64,000 nucleotides of DNA from Sva-07 sp963747375 (GTDB lineage: Bacteria; Actinomycetota; Acidimicrobiia; Acidimicrobiales; Ilumatobacteraceae). This document shows, one piece after another, positions 44,806 to 52,116 of the stretch (the stretch's first letter is position 1; the number at the start of each line of letters is the position of its first letter). The stretch is taken from assembly GCA_963747375.1 (NCBI GenBank), contig CAVVFL010000013.1:1-64000 (forward strand), in the 5' to 3' direction. The notes below the pieces were generated by a model. It was given only the letters and a program-made list of their open reading frames with translations. It did no database searches and was not told where the DNA came from. A program made the translations under genes and the position numbers.

Positions 44806-45984
44806 TCAGGCCATCATCGCGCCGTAGGCGGCGAGCAGGAGGGCGGCGCCGCGGAAGTCGCCGGTGGTGCCTTCGCCCATCTTGTTCATCACGTAGCTGA
44901 AGCTCATCTGGGCGTCGACGTCGATGATCGCCAGCGACCCGCCCCAGCCGCCCCAGAAGCAGGTCCGCGGGTTCGGGACCGGCAGCATGTCGCCCGGCAG
45001 TCCGAAGCCCATCCCGAGCTTGAGCGGGAGCGGCAGGTTGAGGTCGGGGCCCTCGTACTGCACGTCGAAGATCCGTGCGACGCCCTCCTCCGACAGCAGG
45101 GTGACGCCGTTGGCGGTGCCGCCGCACGCGGTGGGCGTGTGGCACAGCGCCACCGAGCGGGCGTTGCCGTGGCCGCCGGCGGCCGGGATCTCGGCGCGCC
45201 GCCAGTCCTTGCGCCACGAGAACTCGGCGCCGAGTGCTGGGTTGGCGAACGTGCGGAACGCGATCGAACCGGGGTCGTAGTCCGCCGCGCTGAGGGGTGA
45301 CGTCGGGGGGATGACGCGCGCCACCCGTGAGTCGCATTCCGGTGGTGTGCCGATGTGGAAGTCGGCACCGAGGGGGCCGGCGACCTCGTCGGCGAAGAAC
45401 GTGCCGAGTGTGCGACCGTCGACGCGCTTGACGATCTCGCCGAGCAGGTAGCCCTGGCTGATGGCGTGGTAGCCCGACTGCGTGCCCGGCTCCCACCACG
45501 GTGCCTGCGCGGCGTGCAGGGTGACGAGCTTGTCGTGGTCGAGGAGGTCGAACATCGTGAGCGGCTCGTCCCATCCGGACAGGCCGGCGGTGTGGCTCAG
45601 GACGTGGCGGGTGGCGATCTGCTCCTTGCCGTTGGCGGCGAACTCGGGCCAGTAGGTGGCGATCGGTTCGTACAGGTCGAGTTCGCCCCGGTCGGCGAGC
45701 ATCAGACAGCAGAGTGCCGCCATGGTCTTGGTGGTCGACCACACGTTGATGATGGTGTCCTCCTGCCAGTCGCCGTCGACACCGGGCACGCCGGCATCGT
45801 CGTCGTCCGGCCCGTCGAACGTCGCGGTGCCGCCCCAGAGGTCGACGACCGGCTCGCCGCCGATGGTGATGGCCACCGATGCGCCGACGTCGGCCTGGGT
45901 GGCGAAGTTGCTCTCGAAGGCAGCCCGTACCCCCTCGAATCCGGGTGCGACGGTGCCATGGATCGGGGTCTCGTTGCTCGACAT
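44806..45984 (-). CDS. Serine hydrolase of the beta-lactamase / class C esterase fold
   Basis: 392 residues, intact, no signal peptide. The catalytic S-x-x-K is in VWSTTKTMAAL, the YxN-like motif is SGYHAISQGYLLGE, and the C-terminal WGGWGGSLAIIDVDAQMSFSYVMNKMG replaces the KTG strand. The pattern matches cytosolic esterase EstB/LACTB-like proteins rather than resistance beta-lactamases. The substrate is unknown. TATGTT 6 nt before the ATG points to a leaderless mRNA. Confidence 0.88.
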   Translation of the reverse strand: MSSNETPIHGTVAPGFEGVRAAFESNFATQADVGASVAITIGGEPVVDLWGGTATFDGPDDDDAGVPGVDGDWQEDTIINVWSTTKTMAALCCLMLADRGELDLYEPIATYWPEFAANGKEQIATRHVLSHTAGLSGWDEPLTMFDLLDHDKLVTLHAAQAPWWEPGTQSGYHAISQGYLLGEIVKRVDGRTLGTFFADEVAGPLGADFHIGTPPECDSRVARVIPPTSPLSAADYDPGSIAFRTFANPALGAEFSWRKDWRRAEIPAAGGHGNARSVALCHTPTACGGTANGVTLLSEEGVARIFDVQYEGPDLNLPLPLKLGMGFGLPGDMLPVPNPRTCFWGGWGGSLAIIDVDAQMSFSYVMNKMGEGTTGDFRGAALLLAAYGAMMA

Positions 45985-45990
45985 TTCGGC

Positions 45991-45996
45991 AACATA
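45991..45996 (-). promoter_or_regulatory. -10 box (TATGTT) for leaderless beta-lactamase-fold gene
   Basis: TATGTT ends 6 nt before the ATG at 45984. Confidence 0.55.
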
Positions 45997-46039
45997 GTGC
46001 TGCCGGTGTCGCCGCCTCCGGCCCGGCGCCGAGCGGCTC

Positions 46040-46076
46040 GGTGTTACATCTGGGGTCTGACCCCGGATGTAACACC
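46040..46076. repeat. Family D hairpin (GGGGTCTGACCCC core), D5, between divergent genes
   Basis: 18-bp arms GGTGTTACATCTGGGGTC and complement differ by a single T/C (a G-T pair in RNA). It lies between two divergent promoters, about 40 bp from each. It is therefore not at the end of any gene visible here, which weakens a pure terminator interpretation of the family. Confidence 0.7.
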
Positions 46077-46116
46077 ATCGGGGCGGGGCCGCGTTGGGGC
46101 GGGGTCCGGGGCGGCG

Positions 46117-46122
46117 TAGCAT
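46117..46122 (+). promoter_or_regulatory. -10 box (TAGCAT) upstream of bL37
   Basis: TAGCAT is followed by TGCGTGCCT and the ATG, almost the same block as before bS22 at 27851. Confidence 0.55.
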
Positions 46123-46131
46123 TGCGTGCCT

Positions 46132-46215
46132 ATGTCGAAGAAGACCAAGAAGAAGAAGGCCAAGATGCGCCGTTCGAAGGCGAATCACGGCAAGCGCCCC
46201 AACATGGGTCGCTGA
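46132..46215 (+). CDS. Small ribosomal protein bL37-like, 27 residues
   Basis: A 27-residue basic peptide, MSKKTKKKKAKMRRS then KANHGKRPNMGR. The KANHGKRPN block is the hallmark of the actinobacterial 50S protein named bL37 in mycobacterial ribosome structures. It has no ribosome site; the promoter-like box 9 nt upstream suggests a nearly leaderless mRNA. The VOC-family gene starts 39 bp downstream on the same strand. Confidence 0.88.
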   Translation: MSKKTKKKKAKMRRSKANHGKRPNMGR

Positions 46216-46254
46216 CGAGCTGATCCCCACCCCGTCGGATTTCGTCGCTGCGCC

Positions 46255-46878
46255 GTGAGCTCCCGAGTCGAGTGGCTCACCGTGTCGGGCGATCCCGACG
46301 TCTGGCGTTCACTCGGTCTGGTCGTCACCGACGACGGTCTCCTGCCGCTCTACGGCACCTCGCTGCGCATCGCGGCACCCGACGATCCTGCTGTTCCGTC
46401 CGGCATCACCGGTTGGACGTTGAGTGGCATCGACGTCGACGTTTCATCGATCGATGGCCTGCCGACGGCGCACGCGCCCGCGGGCCCTCCGGTCTTCGCC
46501 GACCACGAGCTCGGCGCGATCGGCCTCGATCACGTCGTGGTGATGACGGCGCAACTCGACCGCACGAGCGCCGCCATCGCCGAGGCGACCGGCTGCGAAC
46601 TCAAGCGGATCCGTGAGGTCGGCACGATGCGCCAGGGCTTCCACCGGATGGGTTCCGGCGGCCTGATCGTCGAGCTGGTCGAGCGTCCCGAGGTCCCGGA
46701 CGGGCCCGCTGCGTTCTGGGGCATCGTGATCAACGTCGACGATCTCGACGCGGCGTGCGCGCTGATCGGCGATGATCGGATCTCCCCGCCGAAGGATGCC
46801 GTGCAGCCCGGCCGCCGCATCGCGACGGTCCGCAACGAGGTCGGCCTCGGCCTGCCCGTCGCACTCATGACCCCCTGA
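46255..46878 (+). CDS. VOC superfamily (glyoxalase-like) protein
   Basis: 207 residues, intact. The second half is a glyoxalase-type module: GAIGLDHVVVMTAQLDRTSAAIAEATGCELKRIREVGTMRQGFHRMGSGGLIVELVERP and FWGIVINVDDLDAACALIGDD. The conserved His and Glu metal ligands of VOC enzymes are in LDHVVV and IVELVE. The first 85 residues look like a degenerate repeat of the same fold. The GTG at 46255 is downstream of bL37 and probably cotranscribed. Substrate unknown. Confidence 0.78.
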   Translation: MSSRVEWLTVSGDPDVWRSLGLVVTDDGLLPLYGTSLRIAAPDDPAVPSGITGWTLSGIDVDVSSIDGLPTAHAPAGPPVFADHELGAIGLDHVVVMTAQLDRTSAAIAEATGCELKRIREVGTMRQGFHRMGSGGLIVELVERPEVPDGPAAFWGIVINVDDLDAACALIGDDRISPPKDAVQPGRRIATVRNEVGLGLPVALMTP

Positions 46879-46889
46879 GTTCGCCCTGG

Positions 46890-49540
46890 TCAGGCACGTC
46901 GTGTCGTCCGGGTGAGCAGCAGCAGGCCGGCGCCGATCATCGAGCATCGCGAGCGCTGCAGTGGCGACATCTCGGGCGCCGTTGCTCCCGGTTCTCGGGA
47001 GCGTGCTCGGCCCGCGGCGGCGCTTCGACGAGGGCGACCGGCAGGGTGGTGCTGCTGGCTGGTCGTCGCCGTCGCCGTCGTCTGTGGTGGCGGTGGTCGG
47101 CGTCGTGGTCGTGGGCGCCGTCGATGTCGTTGGGGTCGCGGTCGATGTTGTCGTCGTTGTCGTTGGCGTCGGGTCGATGACGGCCGGTGCGGCGACGCGG
47201 AGGGTCTGGGCGGGATCGTCGCAGTCGTCGTGGGCGGCGATCAGCGACTCACCGATCAGCGACTCACCGATCAGGAGGTGCTCGTAGGCGACGAAGACGC
47301 CAGGGCCGGGAAGCTCGGCGCCTCGGACCTCGACCGTCCCGGCCGTCTCCGCTGGTTCGAACTCGACGCTCGTGCGAACGTCGGTCGGCACGCACGTACC
47401 GTCGGCGAGGCGTTCATGGAGGGTCATCTCCATCCGGTACGTCTCGCCGACGGCCAACCCCGCGTAGTGCACGACGTCGACCACCGCATCACCGGCCGTC
47501 GCCTCGCGCCGGTCGTGCAGCTCGAGTTCCAGGTTCGATCTCAGGGTGGGGAAGTACACGGTCTGGTCGAGGTCGTCGGGGTCGGCGTGCTCGGCGACCA
47601 CTCGACCGCTGGCGGCCACCACGATCCGTTCGAACACCACCGCCACGTCGCCGCGGGCCGTCGGACGTTGCCGGACGGGTCGTCGGGCAGCTCGATGCGC
47701 ACGTCGACTGACCCGTCGGGGGTCTCGGGCACGAACGCCGTCTCACCGCTGACGGGTGAGTGACGGTGCACGACGCGTCGCAGGCATCGTCGGCGAACAC
47801 CACCTCACCCCGGGCGATGTACGCGGTTCCGGGCACGAGCCCCGTGTAGCTGACGGTGTCGACGATCGCTGGAGCCGTTCGGTCCTTCGTGGAGGTGTCG
47901 AGGAACTTGTCGCCGTCGGTTGCGTCGAACGCGCGGGTCGTGATCGAAGCGGTCGGCACCGTGTTGATGTAGACGAACTCGACCTCGACGGTGTCGGGTG
48001 GAGTCGCGCTCGCCGGATCGATCCGAACGTCGAGGGGGCCGCCATCGAGCAGCCCGGTGGCCCAGTCGGGTCGGCCGACCTCCACGATCCGCACGTCGCC
48101 GATACCTGCGACGATCGGCGGCGTGCGGCCGTCGGCCAGCGTGGTCGCCGTGGCGATCGTCGAGCCGCCCGATTCCACGGCGAACACGAAGCCCGACATG
48201 TCGCGTGTCTCCCTGGATGTCGCTCGCGTCGAGTGCCTTGCGCACCACGAACCGTCCCAGCACCGGCGCGGCGATCGCCTGGTGTACCGAGGCCGACTGT
48301 GGCGGCCCACTCCAGGTGATCTGGCCCTGGACGCCGGTGCCCGAGTACAGATCGACGTTGGCGGTCGGAGCCTGCGTGTGGAAGGCGAGTTCCCAGTCGG
48401 GCCCGGGGATCGCCACGTCGAAGCGGGCGACACCCGCTGTGTCGGTCACGTCGGCGCCCTGCGGGTTCGTGGCGAGGGCGAACCGGGCGTCGGCGGCCAT
48501 CGATCCGGCCATGTCGACGGTCGGCCAACCGGTCAGTTCGGCGGCGTTCCATCGGGCGAGGTCGTCGTCGGTGTCGCCGGAGCGGTCGACCGTTGCGATG
48601 GCACCGATCGACCGGTCGCGCGTCGATGCCGAGGTCGGACAGCTGCACCACCGGCACGAAGCCGACCGGCTTGCCCGTCGCGTCGGTCGCCCGCACGTCG
48701 AGTCGGTACGTGCCCGCCGCGGTCGGTGCGGCTCCGCCGGGCGTGTCCCACACCATCTCGAGTCGAACGCCACCGACGGCGTGTTGGAGGTCGGCGACGG
48801 CTGCCATCCGCTGCGCCATCTGGTAGCCGTTGCGGAGTGCCGAGAACTCGCCGCCGGATCCGTTGACGATGGCGGTGTCGCGGGCGAGCTTGCGGCCGGC
48901 GATGACCCCCGATGGGCTGACGTCCTCGACGAACATCTTCACGCCGAAGCCGACGGCCACGTGTCGTCGACGGGTGTATTCGCCGCCACCGAACAGCGCC
49001 GGCTGGAGCCACTCACCCGATGACGCGTCGTAGGCGCCGCTCGCATCGATGCCGTACGGCACGACCCGGTCGCCGCCGAACGTCGCCATGAGCGCGGCGG
49101 CCCCGGCCATCTCGGCCGGCGTCCCATGCGGCGGGGTCGGGTTGCAGAGCGACGGTGCCTTCGCCGCCGACGTCCTCCATCACGCAGTACCCGACGCCCA
49201 TCGAGTTGTTGGTCGACGGCGGGATGCTCCACAACGTCCCGTACTGGGCTCCGATGAATGCGAAGGCGCCGCCGTTGCCACCGTTCCCGGTGCCGGGCCA
49301 CGATCCGCCGGTCGGCGACGGCGCCACTTCGCCGCCGAACCCGTTGCGGGCGGTCCCGGCGGCACCGTGGGCGAATCGGCCGGCGGGCGGGGGAGCGGCA
49401 TCGCTCGATGGTGTTGAACCCGTGCCGCCGATGGTGAGCAGCGCGAGGATCGTCAGGGCAATTGCGGCGGTGATCGGGTCTCGCCAACCCGTTCGGCCGG
49501 GCGCGGCCGGATGTCGGTGTCTGTGCATGGTTGTGTGCAT
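46890..49540 (-). CDS. VaFE-repeat, LPxTG-anchored surface protein, several frameshifts
   Basis: Large secreted adhesin-like protein of about 880 residues. It has a signal helix (ITAAIALTILALLTIGGTG), then a Gly-rich N-domain (WPGTGNGGNGGAFAFIGAQYG, VGYCVMEDVG) whose Cys could form a thioester as in related adhesins. At least two VaFE-type repeats follow (VDTVSYTGLVPGTAYIARGEVVF; VVDVVHYAGLAVGETYRMEMTLHE, then VFVAYEHLLIGESLIGES). A Thr/Pro stalk (PTTTTTTSTATPTTSTAP) precedes the LPRTG sorting motif, a hydrophobic helix (MIGAGLLLLT) and RTTRRA. Multiple frame changes are needed, the last near 46945. GGGAGCG precedes the ATG. No sortase gene is in the window. Confidence 0.75.
47239..47274. repeat. 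15-bp tandem repeat inside the VaFE gene
   Basis: GATCAGCGACTCACC occurs twice in direct succession plus a partial third copy. On the coding strand it yields LIGESLIGESLI, a five-residue repeat, at the end of a VaFE module. Confidence 0.7.
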
Positions 49541-49710
49541 GGCAATGTCGCTCCCGAGGTGGTCGTTGGCGACGAGTGGGCGCGCGGACGAGCTGAGGAG
49601 AACGACGATGTGTCCGGACGTGGACTGGCGCCGGCGGCGGAAATGTTCGTCTCGGCGTCAGCCCGGGCGCGTTGATCCTGCGTGCGTCGGAGTCGCGAGC
49701 AACCTGCTGT

Positions 49711-49751
49711 GCGTCAGCCCACATCGCCTCTCAGGCTGTGTGGGCTGACGC
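49711..49751. terminator. Hairpin at the end of the first DUF222/HNH gene
   Basis: Perfect 13-bp arms GCGTCAGCCCACA and TGTGGGCTGACGC around a 15-nt loop that contains the stop codon (49731). It probably separates this gene from the adhesin gene downstream; no T-run. Confidence 0.6.
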
Positions 49752-51242
49752 TGAACCTGTGGGCCGGCGGTCGATGGTGCCGTGGTGGGCCACGGTCCCG
49801 TCGGGGCGGGTCCAGGTCGTGGTGCGATCGCGGGTCATCGTGAGGGTCCATCCGCCTTCATGGACGAGGTGGTGATGGCGTTCGCAGAGTGGCAGCAAAT
49901 TGTCGAGGTCGGTCGGGCCGAGGTCTCGCCACCACCAGCGCACGTGATGGGCCTTGCAGGCCGAGAACCCGACGGTGCAGTCGGGGTGAGCACACGTGCG
50001 GTACATGGCTCGCAGTGCCCGGCGTTGGTGTGGGGTCACGCTGCGTGCGGATCGGCCGACGTCGAGTGGTACGCCGTCGGTGCCGAGCATCACCGGGATG
50101 ATCTCGGCGTCGCAGCACAGCCGCCGCACCGTCGAGACCGGCAGTGGTGTGCCGTTGTCGGTTTCGCAGATGCTGAGGTCGTGCAATCCGCCGGTCAGTG
50201 TGCGCAGGTCCATCAGAATGGCGATCTCCGGGACTCGCCGCGCGTGGGCGATGTCGGCGGCATCGCCCGCTGCGTCGGGCTCGTCGCCAGCCGTGCCGCC
50301 GGCCGGTCCGCTGGTCGGGTCGCCGGCGCCATTGGCGCTCGGAGTCGTGCCGCTCCTGGTGAAGCCGAGGGTGACGGCGGCGATGAAGGCGTTGACCTGC
50401 ATCTGGCTCCAGGGGGTGTTGGCGTTGCCGTCGTTCTGGCGCAGCGTGGCGAGTGCCGAGTCGATGGCGCTCCACAGCGCCGCGTCGCGCACCGGGTCGA
50501 GTTCGAGATGTGTGGTGCACATCCCGGTGATCTTGTCGACCCAGCGCTTGACCGTGGAGTTGGCTCGCTGTCGGTCGAGTTCTTCCGCGTCGGAGGCTGT
50601 CCGATCGGCGACGAGCCGGCGGGCGAGCTCGCGACACGTGCGGGCGAACACGTCGACACGTTGCGACAGCGCCGCAGCGAGCAGTGTGGATGCTCGGGCG
50701 GTGAACTCGGCTCGGGTGTCGTCGTCGAGGCGCTGCATTGCGTCGGCCATGGCGCTGAGGTGACCGCTGGTGATGCGACCCTCGCGAAAGGCCCGCTCGA
50801 ACGAATCGGCGTCGGCGCGCGACCCGTCGCCGGGCTCATCGGCGTTCGGCTCGTCACCAGAGCCAGAGCCGTCGGAGCCGTCTGGCCCAACGGGCCCCGC
50901 GCCGGCCCGCCCGAGTTCGTCGAGCACGTTGGCTCCGCCTTCGACCCTGGCGGCCTCTCGGTTGGAGCGGTTGCCGGGGCCTTGCAGCATCGACGAGGGC
51001 GAGTCGCCCCGACCCTCGTCGGCGAGTTGCTGTGATCGTCGAACGCACTGGATCTCGAACGCATCGAGCCAGCCGCGCACCTGCGACGCTGACGCAACCA
51101 AAGCACGAAGGTCGTCGTAGTCGACGTCGAGCGGATCGGCGCCGACCAACGAGTCGAGCACTGCTCGAACGTCGATCGGATCCACAGGTACACCGAGCCG
51201 AGATCTCGAGGATCCAGGCGGGGGAGTCGCTGTGCCGTGCAT
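49731..51242 (-). CDS. DUF222 / HNH endonuclease-domain protein (13E12-type), copy 1
   Basis: 503 residues, intact. The N-terminal DUF222 helical region is followed by a variable Asp/Gly-rich insert (GPDGSDGSGSGDEPNADEPG) and a C-terminal HNH module: CAHPDCTVGFSACKAHHVRWWWRDLGPTDLDNLLPLCERHHHLVHEGGW. These are the zinc Cys pair and the H-N-H residues. Such proteins (13E12 repeat family) are abundant in actinobacteria; their role is unsettled, with mobile or defence functions proposed. The ATG at 51242 follows GGGAGGTGACAAC, a strong ribosome site. A second, divergent copy lies at 59.4 kb. Confidence 0.88.
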   Translation of the reverse strand: MHGTATPPPGSSRSRLGVPVDPIDVRAVLDSLVGADPLDVDYDDLRALVASASQVRGWLDAFEIQCVRRSQQLADEGRGDSPSSMLQGPGNRSNREAARVEGGANVLDELGRAGAGPVGPDGSDGSGSGDEPNADEPGDGSRADADSFERAFREGRITSGHLSAMADAMQRLDDDTRAEFTARASTLLAAALSQRVDVFARTCRELARRLVADRTASDAEELDRQRANSTVKRWVDKITGMCTTHLELDPVRDAALWSAIDSALATLRQNDGNANTPWSQMQVNAFIAAVTLGFTRSGTTPSANGAGDPTSGPAGGTAGDEPDAAGDAADIAHARRVPEIAILMDLRTLTGGLHDLSICETDNGTPLPVSTVRRLCCDAEIIPVMLGTDGVPLDVGRSARSVTPHQRRALRAMYRTCAHPDCTVGFSACKAHHVRWWWRDLGPTDLDNLLPLCERHHHLVHEGGWTLTMTRDRTTTWTRPDGTVAHHGTIDRRPTGSASAHTA

Positions 51243-51359
51243 GTTGTCACCTCCCATTGAAGAGTTGGAATGGAAGGGGGAGTCGGTACGAACAACCCTA
51301 CGCAGGGGGTGTCGCAGAGTTGATGGAGGACCGTTCCGGACGGTGGAGGAGACTGGCGA

Positions 51360-52000
51360 TCAGCCGAGGCGTGCGAGTGCGTCGAGCCCCAGGGCGAGCA
51401 GGATCTCGCGGTCGGCTTCCAGCTCTGGGGGATAGCCGCCCGACAATCCGACGGCGAAGAACTGGCCGTCGCCGGCATCGACGACCAGCGTCCGGTATGC
51501 CGAGGAGTACACCGCTGCCGTGCCCAGATCCGGGATCATCTCGGCGCCGTCGGTGTCGAGGTAGGCCTCGAACAGTGCCGCCGGCCCGGTGCTGCGGCCC
51601 TGGCCGTCGTCGACCGACACGAACACCTCGGCCGAGACGCCGACGTCGAACACGCAGCCATTGGATGGAAGGATTGGATCGTCGTCGGTGGCGACCACGG
51701 TCAGCCCGGTGGCAGCTTCGACGTCGGCCGCCGTCACCAGATCGCACGGTGCCACGTCCATCACTGCGACGGACCCCGCGTCGCCTCCGGCGCCCGTCGT
51801 GTCCTCGGGGTGGTGGCGCCGGTCGAGTCGGACGAGGTCGATTCCGCGCGTCGCTGTGGGAGGAGGCGTGGGGACGGAGACGGAGCGGCCGGGCCGGAGA
51901 CAGCGGCGGGGCCCGAATCGGAGGCGGTGTCACTGCCTCCGCAGCCTGCAGGGAGTGCGAGCAGTGAGAGGATCAGGACCAACGCACCGGACTTGTGCAT
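51360..52000 (-). CDS. DUF3558-like lipoprotein, one frameshift
   Basis: About 212 residues. A clear lipoprotein signal (VLILSLLALPAGC) is followed by a Ser/Pro/Ala-rich spacer. The C-terminal domain begins DVAPCDLVTAADVEAATG and continues SNGCVFDVG...GRSTGPAALFEAYL and DLGTAAVYSS. The CDLVTAADVEAATG...C pattern is typical of the DUF3558/lipoprotein LpqB-neighbour type secreted domains in actinobacteria. A frame change near 51790 joins the halves. Function unknown; it lies in the surface-protein region. Confidence 0.7.
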
Positions 52001-52116
52001 GACTGCTTCCCCGTTCTCGATGAGTGTGCTGCGTCCATCGTCGGGTGCGAGGCGACGCAGTCATCCAGGGGCGAAGTACTCGATCCGAGAGTGACCACGA
52101 GTGTGATCGGAGCGAG

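Noticed and set aside
49731..51242. The DUF222/HNH proteins as group I intron-type homing endonucleases or IS transposases
   Set aside because: No intron, terminal inverted repeats or transposase domain are visible. They belong to the widespread 13E12-type family.
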